Source of the DNA: JBDKUD01 sp050943315
GTDB taxonomy: Bacteria > Bacillota > Syntrophomonadia > Syntrophomonadales > Syntrophomonadaceae
NCBI GenBank assembly: GCA_050943315.1
Contig: JBMNOY010000003.1
Location: 1 to 64,000, forward strand
DNA: 64,000 bases
Direction: 5' to 3'
The notes under the pieces are model-generated. The model had not been told where the DNA came from and searched no databases. It was given only the letters and a program-made list of their open reading frames with translations. A program made the translations under genes and the position numbers. Of the stretch, positions 40,368 to 49,312 are shown in pieces. How positions within the stretch are numbered: the first letter of the stretch is position 1; each line of letters starts with the position of its first letter.

Positions 40368-41129
40368 ATGGGGAAAGTTATTGCCATTACCAATCAGAAA
40401 GGCGGGGTAGGCAAAACTACTACGGCTATTAACCTGGCGGCTTGTATTGCTATGTCCGGACGGAAAGTGTTGTTGGTTGATTGTGATCCCCAGGGAAATG
40501 CCACCAGTGGATTAGGAGTTAATCGCAAAAAGCTTAAGCTGTGTATTTATAATCTTTTAGTTGACGGCATAAATGCCGACCAGCTTATCATAAGGACCAA
40601 GGTTTCTGGACTTGACCTGCTGCCGGCAACTATACAGCTAGCCGGGGCGGAGGTGGAGATGGCAACGCGCCGCGACCGGGAATTTGTTTTAAAAGAAAAG
40701 CTGGATTTAATAAAGAATGATTATGATTATATATTTCTGGATTGTCCTCCATCACTGGGCCTTATTACGGTCAATGCATTAATCGCCGGGGATACGGTTT
40801 TGATTCCGCTGCAATGTGAATATTATGCCCTGGAGGGTCTAAGTCAGTTAATGGAAACCATTCACCTGGTGCGCAAAAAGCTAAACAAAGCATTACGTGT
40901 TGAAGGTATAGTGTTTACCATGTTTGACGGCCGTACTAATTTATCCATTCAGGTAGTTGATGAGGTAAAAAAACATTTCCGCAGGGAGGTATATAGAACC
41001 ATCATACCCCGGAATGTCCGTCTTAGTGAAGCCCCCAGTCATGGAAAGCCTATAGTTGTTTATGATCCTCGCTCCAGGGGTGCTGAAGTATACATGGATT
41101 TAGCGAAGGAGGTGTTAGAGCGTGGCTAA
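40368..41129 (+). CDS. parA: chromosome partitioning ATPase ParA (Soj)
   Basis: A 253-residue deviant Walker ATPase: ITNQKGGVGKTTTAINLA at residues 6-23, Walker A' DCDPQGNATSGLG near 40-52 and DCPPSLG near 124. ATP-dependent DNA-bound dimers are stimulated by ParB. Overlaps parB by 8 bases. Preceded by a GGGAAGGG ribosome-binding site. Confidence 0.96.
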   Translation: MGKVIAITNQKGGVGKTTTAINLAACIAMSGRKVLLVDCDPQGNATSGLGVNRKKLKLCIYNLLVDGINADQLIIRTKVSGLDLLPATIQLAGAEVEMATRRDREFVLKEKLDLIKNDYDYIFLDCPPSLGLITVNALIAGDTVLIPLQCEYYALEGLSQLMETIHLVRKKLNKALRVEGIVFTMFDGRTNLSIQVVDEVKKHFRREVYRTIIPRNVRLSEAPSHGKPIVVYDPRSRGAEVYMDLAKEVLERG

Positions 41130-41973
41130 ACAACGCGGATTAGGAAGAGGCTTGGATGCCTTGCTTTCGCTGGATGAGGAGATGGAGAGCAACAGCATTA
41201 AGGAAATCGATATTGACAAGATTGAGGTGGGAATTAATCAACCGCGACAGACATTTAATAAAGAATCATTACAGGAACTGGCGGTCTCCATAAAGGAACA
41301 CGGGATATTGCAGCCGCTTCTGGTTAGGCCGCAAGGGGATTGCTTTGAAATTGTAGCCGGTGAAAGGCGCTGGCGGGCAGCAAAATTGGCCGGTTTAACC
41401 CAGGTTCCAGCAGTGGTTAAAGAGATGGACGACCTGTCAGCGGCAGAGATTTCTCTTATTGAGAATATTCAAAGAGATGACCTGTCAATTATTGAGGAAG
41501 CCCGGGCTTATAAGAAATTGGTGGATACATATGGCTATACCCAGGAAACTATTGGTGACAAAATAGGCAAGAGCCGCTCGCATGTAACTAATTGCCTTAG
41601 AATTCTCAGTTTACCGGACCGAATTTTGGAAATGCTGGACAAAAAGATTCTTACTGCTGGTCATGCCCGGGCACTACTCACCCTGACCAGTGACCAACAA
41701 CGCTTGAAAGCGGCCGAAGAGATAGCGGCAGAGAATCTTACCGTACGCGAGACCGAAAAAATGGTGAAACGCAAAGGCCGCCGGAGAGCAAGAGTTACTA
41801 AAACTAATCTGCAAATTAAGCCGGTAGAGATTGTGGACCTGGAGGAGAAAATGGAACAACAATTAGGTACCCGGGTGCAAATAGTTACCCAGTCTAAAGG
41901 GGGCAAAATTGAAATCTCCTACTATAGTGATGAAGACCTGGAAAGAATTTTAGAAATAATAATGCCGGCTTAG
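41122..41973 (+). CDS. parB: chromosome partitioning protein ParB (Spo0J)
   Basis: A 283-residue CTPase clamp. The N-terminal Arg-rich GLGRGLDALL, CTP/ParB-box GERRWRAAKLAG (about 75-86) and helix-turn-helix near 125-160 (ETIGDKIGKSRSHVTNCLRIL) are clear. It loads at parS and spreads to load condensin. Two perfect parS sites lie immediately downstream (42.1 and 43.8 kb). Confidence 0.96.
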   Translation: MAKQRGLGRGLDALLSLDEEMESNSIKEIDIDKIEVGINQPRQTFNKESLQELAVSIKEHGILQPLLVRPQGDCFEIVAGERRWRAAKLAGLTQVPAVVKEMDDLSAAEISLIENIQRDDLSIIEEARAYKKLVDTYGYTQETIGDKIGKSRSHVTNCLRILSLPDRILEMLDKKILTAGHARALLTLTSDQQRLKAAEEIAAENLTVRETEKMVKRKGRRRARVTKTNLQIKPVEIVDLEEKMEQQLGTRVQIVTQSKGGKIEISYYSDEDLERILEIIMPA

Positions 41974-42095
41974 GCAGCTTAAACAACCTATTATAAGAAA
42001 TCATATAAAGTAATTGAGCGGAGACAGCAATTTGCCTCCGCTGTTTATTTTTATGATGATGGCGGATTTTTTAGACAAGTCATAGGAGAAAAATA

Positions 42096-42254
42096 ATGCT
42101 AAGACCATTTCGAGCAGAAATGTTTCACGTGAAACATTTCTGCTCGAAGCGAGTAGCAGTGGGCAATGAAGACAGGTTAAGAACTTCATTTTGGACACGT
42201 TTTTTAAGCTTGGCAGGAATCTCGAAATTATACCTGCTGCTCTTGGTCGGTTAG
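42096..42254 (+). CDS. possible 52-residue protein overlapping parS site 1
   Basis: An ATG frame with AGGAG 7 bases upstream encodes 52 residues: MLRPFRAEMFHVKHFCSKRV and a hydrophobic C-terminus. The parS palindrome supplies the MFHVKH part. The second parS site (43.83 kb) also lies in an open frame with related residues RAEMFHVKHFC and TSF-x-TRF further on. It may be a real small protein or just an open frame through a duplicated parS module. Confidence 0.3.
   Translation: MLRPFRAEMFHVKHFCSKRVAVGNEDRLRTSFWTRFLSLAGISKLYLLLLVG
42121..42136. promoter_or_regulatory. parS centromere-like site 1
   Basis: TGTTTCACGTGAAACA, a perfect 16-bp parS consensus bound by ParB. It sits in the centre of a perfect 40-bp palindrome (42109-42148), 148 bases after parB. 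Confidence 0.95.
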
Positions 42255-42691
42255 AAAAAGACCGGGTTAAGGTAATATGGTTACTTACCAGGCGGGAGTA
42301 ATAAGCCGTAAATATGCCTATTATTCAACTCGGAGAGTCAAAAATAATAGTTTGCTGTTAATGCAATTATTAATGAATAGGGAGAAATCCACTGTAGTGC
42401 TCCGCAGTTGTGGGGATTTGCCGTGACCACGAATAATTTAATTTGGTACTAAAACAGCTAAAGAGTGCCAGCGCAAAGAAGCAAAAACCACCCGGCATTT
42501 TCTGTCATTATAAGTTTAAGTAGTTATTAAGTATTGGCAAAGGTTATTTTTGCTTGACCGGATTATTTTAGGTATCACATGTTCAGGAGGGGATTGAATT
42601 ATGGGATAATATGATTAAATTACGGCGCTAATTTTGGGTGCAGATGCTGACTCACTTATCCAGAGTGAGTGAGACAAAGGGGGGAGAATAA
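42255..42691. other. 437-base spacer before the SDR gene; faint cobalamin-riboswitch-like segment
   Basis: No protein gene is seen. The plus-strand stretch at about 42374-42425 (AATAGGGAGAAATCCACTG, then GTGCTCCGCAGTTGTGG) resembles the central part of a cobalamin riboswitch (AATAGGGAA ... CCGCAACTGT pattern), but the expected B12-box neighbours are not clear. It may be a decayed riboswitch or a coincidence. Confidence 0.25.
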
Positions 42692-43636
42692 ATAACCACT
42701 AAAACAGTAATTATTACCGGTGCAAATTCTGGTATAGGCAGGGCAGCAGCCATCAGGTTTGCCCAGGCCGGGCACAAGGTTATCATGGCTTGCCGTAACC
42801 TTGACAAAAGCAGAAAGGTACAGCAAGAGATAATCAGCCTGACTGGCAGTCGACAGGTGGATTTACTCCGGCTGGATGTATCTTCTTTTAAAGCCATAGA
42901 GAACTTTTGTGCCGAGTTTAGCGAAAAGTACCATAAGCTGGATATATTAATCCATAATGCAGGATATTTCAATCATGGAGAAAAAAACTACCAGCTCAGC
43001 CAGGATAACATTGAACTAACATTTGCCACTAATGCCCTGGGCCCTTTTTTAATGACGCACTTGTTGAGGGACTTGCTTAAAAAAGCGGACAGGGCGAGAA
43101 TTCTCAATGCTTGCAGCACTAATATCAGACACTTCTTTGAACCCCAACGTAAAATTGATTTTGATAATCTACAGGGAGAATTCATGGACACCAAACCCTA
43201 TAACAGTTATAAAATGTATGGTGACTCTAAAATGGCCTTATTATTGCTGACGTTCAAGATGGCAGAGGAATTTAAGGCGGAAGGGATCAGAGTAAACGCC
43301 GTACAAATACCGGCTATCAAATTGTCCCCAGAGAGTATCAGAAAATTCAAACCAGCCTGGCGGTTGGCCGCCCGCATTCAGAATGTTTTTAGCTCTGCGC
43401 CGGAAACCATGGCAGAGACCTATTATTATATATGCACAGCGGCAGAGTTTAACGATGTTACCGGCAAACTTATCAATGATAAAAGGGAGATTATGCAACC
43501 ATCACCGTATACTCGGGGACTAAGGCAGGAATTAAAACAGTTGGGTGATAAAAGTATTTACCCTAAATATGCCGCTAATCCAGACAACATTGATAGAATG
43601 TGGAATCTGGCGGTTAAGCTTACTAATATAAATTAA
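42692..43636 (+). CDS. short-chain dehydrogenase/reductase with an ATA start
   Basis: A 314-residue SDR enzyme. From the ATA codon at 42692 it reads TTKTVIITGANSGIGRAAA, the complete NAD(P)-binding TGxxxGIG motif; an in-frame TAA lies immediately upstream and the first ATG (42785) would remove the motif. GGGGGGAG lies 5 bases before ATA. NAG-like catalytic neighbourhood IHNAGYF near 90 and YxxxK as YGDSK near 175-179 are present. Resembles retinol dehydrogenase/protochlorophyllide-reductase-like SDRs; substrate unknown. Confidence 0.85.
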   Translation: MTTKTVIITGANSGIGRAAAIRFAQAGHKVIMACRNLDKSRKVQQEIISLTGSRQVDLLRLDVSSFKAIENFCAEFSEKYHKLDILIHNAGYFNHGEKNYQLSQDNIELTFATNALGPFLMTHLLRDLLKKADRARILNACSTNIRHFFEPQRKIDFDNLQGEFMDTKPYNSYKMYGDSKMALLLLTFKMAEEFKAEGIRVNAVQIPAIKLSPESIRKFKPAWRLAARIQNVFSSAPETMAETYYYICTAAEFNDVTGKLINDKREIMQPSPYTRGLRQELKQLGDKSIYPKYAANPDNIDRMWNLAVKLTNIN

Positions 43637-43830
43637 ACTACTGGAGAGATTATTTTCGGCAAGCATATACAGCGGGAAGGGCTCTTTTACCTGTTTGGGC
43701 GGTAAGAATATTGAAGCTAAAACTGAACCAATTAGGGAAGACCGGGCGGTCTTTCTGGTTAGGCAAGTACAGGCAATTTATGCGGCTCGCCAGGACGGAA
43801 GAGTGTTTGACAACCACTACCGGGCAGAAA

Positions 43831-43846
43831 TGTTTCACGTGAAACA
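43831..43846. promoter_or_regulatory. parS centromere-like site 2
   Basis: A second perfect TGTTTCACGTGAAACA, inside a perfect 34-bp palindrome (43822-43855), between the SDR gene and larC. The roughly 70 bases to its right resemble those right of parS site 1, ending GACACGTTTT in both. The 43637-43821 stretch before it shows no gene apart from an AAGACC/GGTCTT hairpin near 43740. Confidence 0.95.
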
Positions 43847-43926
43847 TTTCTGCCCTAAGCCAGTAACCACGCGGCTTCAGAAGATTTTAACAACCTCGTT
43901 TAAGACACGTTTTGGGAAGTACCTGG

Positions 43927-45108
43927 TTAGGTTCGGTTGGCTGCCCAACGGTCAATAGCTGCAAGAACATCAACCAGAGGCAGGTTGTATTCCGCAGCAA
44001 TAGCCTGGCAATCATCATACTCGGGTTTAAACCGGATACGACCCGAAGGCAGTATCCATCTTTTTATACGCACTTCACCCCAGGGAGTAGTCAGTTTCTC
44101 CTGCTCTCTTTCGGCCATTAACCTGGTTTCCATCCGGCAGCGAACCCCCAGGGTGCTGGTCTGCTCGATAAGACTTTGAGAAAGTCTCTGTGCAGCGTGG
44201 GGAGCAGCGAGAAGGGTAATAAGAGTGCCTGGGCGGTTTTTTTTCATTATTACCGGGGAGGTAAAAAAGTCAAATACATCCTGGTCGGATAGAAAATAGC
44301 TATATAAATGAGAAAATACCTCGGGGTTCAAATCATCTACTTCGGTTTCCAATACTGCCACCCGGGGGTCAGGCCGGTCAGCTGACGGTATATATGAATC
44401 AGCCCGAACCACTCTTAACAAATTAGGAACCTTATCCCGGCGTAATTTGGAGCCGGCTCCATACCCCACTTGACGGGGTATGCAAGCTGGAAGAGGGCCG
44501 AATTGGGAACAGATAGTTTTTAGCAGTGCCGCTCCAGTAGGAGTAACCAGTTCCATTCCCGCATCGGAACCATGGCAGGGTATATCTTTTAACAATAAGG
44601 CTGTAGCCGGGGCTGGCACCGGGTATCTTCCATGGCTAATATCTATATAACCGCCTGGCCAGGGTAATGGAGATGAATGAACAACCGGCTTGCCCATCAG
44701 TTCCAGGGCAATAAAGGTACCGGTGATATCCACAATAGTGTCCACCGCCCCAATTTCATGAAAATGAACCTGCTCAAGATCTATTCCGTGTACACTTGCC
44801 TCTGCTTCAGCCAGTTCCTGCAACACCTTTAATGATCCACTGGTAACAAATTCGGAGAGACCGCTCTGGGCTACGATTTCAACCAGATGGTGCAGGTGTC
44901 TTAAGGGGGCCCGGCCGTCATCCTCAACCCTAAAAGCGGAACAACTGATTCCCCCCACCACTTTTTTTTCCCAGGATAAGTTTACGGGCAGATTAAGGGC
45001 CGCAATTTGCTCCTCAAGCTGGTTAAGTGATACCCCGCAATCCAGCAAAGCACCGATAATCATATCCCCGGATATACCGGAAAAACAGTCGAAATACAGT
45101 AAGGACAT
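43927..45108 (-). CDS. larC: nickel-pincer cofactor nickel-insertase LarC
   Basis: A 393-residue LarC: YFDCFSGISGDMIIGALLD at residues 5-23, HFHEIGAVDTIVDITG near 112-127 and the C-terminal domain starting near VLETEVDDLNPE. LarC inserts nickel into the pincer cofactor of lactate racemase-type enzymes using CTP. It is a single uninterrupted frame, unlike species where larC is split. larA, larB and larE are not in this window. It runs against its neighbours. Confidence 0.92.
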   Translation of the reverse strand: MSLLYFDCFSGISGDMIIGALLDCGVSLNQLEEQIAALNLPVNLSWEKKVVGGISCSAFRVEDDGRAPLRHLHHLVEIVAQSGLSEFVTSGSLKVLQELAEAEASVHGIDLEQVHFHEIGAVDTIVDITGTFIALELMGKPVVHSSPLPWPGGYIDISHGRYPVPAPATALLLKDIPCHGSDAGMELVTPTGAALLKTICSQFGPLPACIPRQVGYGAGSKLRRDKVPNLLRVVRADSYIPSADRPDPRVAVLETEVDDLNPEVFSHLYSYFLSDQDVFDFFTSPVIMKKNRPGTLITLLAAPHAAQRLSQSLIEQTSTLGVRCRMETRLMAEREQEKLTTPWGEVRIKRWILPSGRIRFKPEYDDCQAIAAEYNLPLVDVLAAIDRWAANRT

Positions 45109-45254
45109 AAATACCTCCCAAATATAGATTAGCTTTTAAAATAACCTTATATTTTACAAAAGTCAAAAAGATTGATATTATGACAAAAAAATGTAAACAC
45201 TAATCACGATTTATTCAAATATTAATATTACATCAAATTGGTTGAGGTTATGAA

Positions 45255-46175
45255 ATGAAAATACCTAAGCAGAAAAAGACGGCTGGGAAAAAGGCGGACC
45301 GGTTTACCTTTATTATCCTGCCGGCATCGGCAGCTCCGCCGGTCAGGATAAACATTTCCAAAAGGTCTATAGCCGTATGCCTGACTGTGCTGGCGGTTAT
45401 AGCTTTTGGGGCTCTGACCACCACGGTTAAATATCATTCGCGTCAGGCTGATTTTAAAAGGGTTGAGCAGATTAAGCAGGAAAGCCTTGATAAAGATAAA
45501 ACTATTCAGAAATTGGCCGAGGAGATAGAAACTATTGATAAAAGGCAACAGGAGTTGCAAACCAAGCAAGCGGAGATAAAGAAAATGATGGGCATTAAGA
45601 CCGAAAATAGAGTTACCGAGCAGCCATCCCGCGGAGGTCAAGGCGGAGCAGATTTACGAACACGGCCATTTTCAGTCAAAGACAGTTTGGATACCACTTA
45701 TAAAGTGCGTGCCAGTCTGGGGCAAAATGACAAAGAGATTGAGCAATTACTAGCCCGGGTAAAAAAGGATACAGCTTATTACCGCAGTATTCCCAATCAA
45801 TGGCCGGCTGAAGGGGAAATATCGTCACCGTTTGGATGGCGGGAATCACCGTTTGGCGGGCAAAAGGAAGGTTACCATGACGGAGTGGATGTGGCTAATA
45901 ATTACGGTACACCGATACTGGCGGCTGGTGACGGAACCGTAACCTGGGCGGGATGGAAAAAGGTTTATGGGCAAACCATCGAAATAAGTCATGGCAATGG
46001 CTTATTAACCAGGTATGGCCATAATTCGCGTCTGCTGGTTGCAGCAGGGGATAAGGTACAGAAGGGACAAACTATTGCCGTAATGGGAAGCACCGGTCGG
46101 AGCACCGGCCCGCATCTGCATTTTTCCGTGCTGAAACAGGGGGTTCCGCAGAATCCTTATGATTATCTGCCCTAA
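45255..46175 (+). CDS. M23 family metallopeptidase, membrane-anchored
   Basis: 306 residues: a basic cytoplasmic start, one membrane segment at about residues 38-58, a coiled coil (about 62-115) and a C-terminal lysostaphin-type peptidase. Zinc ligands are seen in GYHDGVDVANNYGTPI (about 210-225) and GPHLHFSV (about 290). These enzymes cut peptidoglycan cross-links; membrane-anchored versions act in division or in engulfment during sporulation (SpoIIQ-like, inference). The bactofilin gene follows by 54 bases. Confidence 0.9.
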   Translation: MKIPKQKKTAGKKADRFTFIILPASAAPPVRINISKRSIAVCLTVLAVIAFGALTTTVKYHSRQADFKRVEQIKQESLDKDKTIQKLAEEIETIDKRQQELQTKQAEIKKMMGIKTENRVTEQPSRGGQGGADLRTRPFSVKDSLDTTYKVRASLGQNDKEIEQLLARVKKDTAYYRSIPNQWPAEGEISSPFGWRESPFGGQKEGYHDGVDVANNYGTPILAAGDGTVTWAGWKKVYGQTIEISHGNGLLTRYGHNSRLLVAAGDKVQKGQTIAVMGSTGRSTGPHLHFSVLKQGVPQNPYDYLP

Positions 46176-46229
46176 AAGGACTAGCTGTACCCGAAATCCT
46201 ATAATTACAGTGGTAATGGAGGAATATAA

Positions 46230-46643
46230 ATGAAAAAAAAGTATCACCGATATGACAAAATTGAAAGCCTTATTTCCCAGGGAATGGAGATAAAGGGGCA
46301 AATATTTTCTTCAGGGTCTATCCGGGTTGACGGCAAAGTGGAAGGGGAACTGGACATAAAAGGCGATGTGGTCATAGGTGAAAAGGGGAAAGTTAAAGGC
46401 GGTATTAAAGTTGAAAATATCGTGGTAGCCGGAAGTATTGAGGGCAATATACAGGCACGGGGCAAGTTCGAAATTACGGCTACTGGAGTAGTGAAGGGGG
46501 ATGTAACTTCCAGTATTATTACTATAGAAGAAGGCGCAGTGCTGGAAGGCACAACCAAGATGTCCCGGCCCAGCCGCGAAAATAGTGAAAGTAAAGAGTT
46601 AAGCTTAAAAAAGGAGAGAGAGTCCATTAGCGCCATGTTTTAA
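46230..46643 (+). CDS. bactofilin (DUF583 family)
   Basis: A 137-residue protein with a central beta-helix of repeated short strands (SSGSIRVDGKVEGELDIKGDVVIGEKGKVKGGI, roughly residues 25-105) and a charged tail. Bactofilins polymerise without nucleotide and often scaffold peptidoglycan hydrolases; a neighbouring M23 peptidase is a classic pairing. GGAGG lies before the ATG. Confidence 0.93.
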   Translation: MKKKYHRYDKIESLISQGMEIKGQIFSSGSIRVDGKVEGELDIKGDVVIGEKGKVKGGIKVENIVVAGSIEGNIQARGKFEITATGVVKGDVTSSIITIEEGAVLEGTTKMSRPSRENSESKELSLKKERESISAMF

Positions 46644-46757
46644 ATGGGGCAGTCTGACAGTTCTTTTACCCTTTTTTTGATTGGGTGTCTCCCCTGAAAC
46701 CACCGGTGGTTATGAAACGGGGGAAAAAGGTTATTGGCTGGAGGTGAAGCGGGGATA

Positions 46758-47408
46758 ATGTTGTTTGCTAACCGACGGGAGGCCGGAGAACTTTTAACAG
46801 TTGAGCTAAAGAAACGCAATATTAAGTTTGATGTTATTTTAGCCGTTCCCCGCGGCGGGGTTATCATAGCTGACGCCATAGCTGCCGGTTTTAACTGCGA
46901 AATGGATGTAATTATAGCTAAAAAGATAGGATCTCCGGACCTGCCTGAATATGCAGTTGGCGCCGTCGCACCTGATGGCGAAGTGTTAATTCATGACAAA
47001 ATACACCGTCTTGAGACTATCAATGAAAATCAACTGCAGCGGATGGCGGCGGCAGTGCAAAAGGAAATTAATTACCGTTTGAACCTGTACAGGAGTTACA
47101 AGTCCCCGGTAAATATTACTCATCGTAAAGTTTTAGTAGTGGATGACGGGATAGCCTCCGGATTTACCATGAGGGCGGCTGTCAAATATTTAAGACGGCA
47201 AAAAGTAAGCGAAATAATTATGGCCGTGCCGGTAACCTCATACCAGGCTTATAAGAGCTTAAGTCAGGAAGTCGACGAGATAATTGTATTGGTGATACCA
47301 GACCAATTTCTGGCGGTCGGACCGTTTTACCGTGATTTCTCCCCAGTAGAAGACAGAGATGTGGTAAGAATACTGCAAAAACTAAGATCTAAAAATATCG
47401 AGGCCTAA
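46758..47408 (+). CDS. phosphoribosyltransferase-domain protein
   Basis: About 216 residues from the ATG at 46758 (start uncertain: GGGG lies close upstream). The PRPP-binding loop is VLVVDDGIASGFTMRAAV near residues 123-140, and the N-terminal part FDVILAVPRGGVIIADAIA fits the family. Proteins of this sort are often annotated as erythromycin-esterase-linked or stress-related phosphoribosyltransferases; the substrate is unknown. It converges on yyaC with a 20-base overlap. Confidence 0.85.
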   Translation: MLFANRREAGELLTVELKKRNIKFDVILAVPRGGVIIADAIAAGFNCEMDVIIAKKIGSPDLPEYAVGAVAPDGEVLIHDKIHRLETINENQLQRMAAAVQKEINYRLNLYRSYKSPVNITHRKVLVVDDGIASGFTMRAAVKYLRRQKVSEIIMAVPVTSYQAYKSLSQEVDEIIVLVIPDQFLAVGPFYRDFSPVEDRDVVRILQKLRSKNIEA

Positions 47409-48039
47409 AATTGCCGGCTGGTTTTTCATTTCCGGCAAGCTTTTTGAAAGCGGCCGTACTTTCTAACGAGCAGCGGCTAGTTTCCAATCTGATGTGAGCC
47501 AGATAAATACTGCGCGCCACAATTTCGGCCATGCGGTAAACAGTGTACAATCGTGTGTTCTGCAAAACCATATGCTCGAGAAACCCACCTACATTTACTA
47601 CTCCCGAGATATGAAAATCACCGACTTCCGGTAAAACCTTTTTTAGAGCGGTACCCGGCTTGAGACCGCCCTGGTTGACATTAATATAACCAATTCTATC
47701 GGCGCTGCCCAAACTGGCATCAATGGCAATCAGCAGTGGATTAGGGTAAGATATCATAATTTTGTCCAGAATATCTTGAAGGTTGGCAGCATGAGTGGGA
47801 CTGGCCAGAGTTCCATAAATGTTGGCTGAAGGCAGTAATGCCTGCAGGCGGGTACCTACCAGAGGACCAAAACAGTCACCGGTAGCACGATCAGTACCTA
47901 TGCACAAATAAACTATATCGCGGGATAATTCACTATTGTAGGTTTCTAATAGACAATGAATGGAGCTCTCCAGTTTACTGAAACAAAATGGGTCTTCGAA
48001 ATGGTAGGAGTGCCCCTGGTAGCCTTTGCCGAAATTCAT
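47389..48039 (-). CDS. yyaC: YyaC-like, spore protease GPR-related protein
   Basis: 216 residues with the core VYLCIGTDRATGDCFGPLVGTRL (about residues 42-64) and IAIDASLGSADRIGYI, similar to the GPR spore protease fold. The family is made during sporulation; a role in germination is not proven. In Bacillus yyaC lies near the parA/parB (soj-spo0J) region, so the neighbourhood is conserved. Convergent with the phosphoribosyltransferase gene. Confidence 0.88.
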   Translation of the reverse strand: MNFGKGYQGHSYHFEDPFCFSKLESSIHCLLETYNSELSRDIVYLCIGTDRATGDCFGPLVGTRLQALLPSANIYGTLASPTHAANLQDILDKIMISYPNPLLIAIDASLGSADRIGYINVNQGGLKPGTALKKVLPEVGDFHISGVVNVGGFLEHMVLQNTRLYTVYRMAEIVARSIYLAHIRLETSRCSLESTAAFKKLAGNEKPAGNFRPRYF

Positions 48040-48220
48040 CTTATCCCTCCCGAAAACATTGATGCTCTAAGTTTTCACGAGTTATAAAAATTTTATTCAC
48101 CGGCAAGAAGTGCTGGTGATGTATCCCAACCTGTCTGCAAATAGGTATTAGGCCCAAGGTTCTGTCATATATTATGGAATAGACTGTTTTTTACCCCTTA
48201 AGGGGGCGAGGTGAAATAAT

Positions 48221-49309
48221 ATAAAACAGAGATACATGTTAGTAATGGGCTATCTGGGAGCAGTAGTCGGGGCTGGTTTTGCCTCCGGGCAGGAGATTGT
48301 GCAGTTTTTTGTTAACTATGGGAACAGCGGAATTAAGGGGGCTTTCCTGACCGCAGGTTTGTTTGCTGCATGTGGCGGAATGCTTTTGTATATGGCTCAT
48401 TCGCACCAGGTTTCCAACTACCAGGATATTCTCCGCTTTATACTGGGGCAGAAGACCGGAAAAGTGGTTGATATAGGCCTGGCGGTTTTTTTATTCCTGG
48501 GGATAAGCACTATGCTTTCCGCCAGCGGAGCCATTTTTTATGAGCATTTTTACCTGCCCAAGGGATTGGGAGTCTTTGTCACCTATTTAATAATTGTGAT
48601 TCTTTTAGCCACCGGTAAAAAAGGATTAATTATGTCCTACAATCTTCTGGTACCAGTTAAACTGATGTTGTTGATAGCTATCACCGGATACGCCGCCTTT
48701 TTTTTTGAAGCCCGGCTGCCGGAAACCTACGTAGCATTTCTGGATCCCTACCGGTCAAATAACTGGTTGTTAGCTAGTTTATTATATGTAGCTTATAATT
48801 TTTCCCTGGCTATGGTAGTTCTTACCGAATATCAGTCCGTAACTACACAGAAGGGGTCTATTTCCGGGGCCATCTGGGGAGGATTGGTATTGGGCCTGCT
48901 GGTAATTACCTACTACCTGGCCCTGAACCGATTTATGCCCATGATCACCCATTACGAGGTACCCATGCTGTTTATTGCCGGCAATATCTCCCTGCCGGCT
49001 AAATGGATATATACGGGTGTGCTCTGGGTAGGTATATTGACTACAGCACTGGCCAATGCCTATGGGTTCTCCCAACGCATCTCCAGTTTGAGCGGCTTAA
49101 ACTACGGCTTTTGTTTAATCATGTGCATGACCCTGGCTTTGCCGTTGTCAATGCAAAGTTTCTCCGTACTGGTTAACCGGGTATATCCAGTATTTGGAGC
49201 CCTGGGACTGGTTATTCTGGGATCGCTGGTATATAAGGCTGTTATACAACTGGGCCAAGAGTTATACTATAATATAATCCAAATATTGAAAAAGACCAAG
49301 GAGGTCTAA
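48221..49309 (+). CDS. YkvI-like membrane protein with a probable ATA start
   Basis: About 362 residues with ten likely membrane segments, starting (I/M)KQRYMLVMGYLGAVVGAGFASGQEIVQFF. The ATA at 48221 lies 7 bases after GAGGTG. The next in-frame ATG (48236) is 22 bases from that site and would remove the usual basic KxR start of this family. Distantly related to amino-acid transporters of the LeuT fold; substrate unknown. selA follows after 3 bases. Confidence 0.82.
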   Translation: MKQRYMLVMGYLGAVVGAGFASGQEIVQFFVNYGNSGIKGAFLTAGLFAACGGMLLYMAHSHQVSNYQDILRFILGQKTGKVVDIGLAVFLFLGISTMLSASGAIFYEHFYLPKGLGVFVTYLIIVILLATGKKGLIMSYNLLVPVKLMLLIAITGYAAFFFEARLPETYVAFLDPYRSNNWLLASLLYVAYNFSLAMVVLTEYQSVTTQKGSISGAIWGGLVLGLLVITYYLALNRFMPMITHYEVPMLFIAGNISLPAKWIYTGVLWVGILTTALANAYGFSQRISSLSGLNYGFCLIMCMTLALPLSMQSFSVLVNRVYPVFGALGLVILGSLVYKAVIQLGQELYYNIIQILKKTKEV

Positions 49310-49312
49310 AAG

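Noticed and set aside
42096..43958. Direct repeats around the two parS sites as a CRISPR array
   Set aside because: Only two widely spaced palindromes with no regular spacers; they fit the parS consensus.
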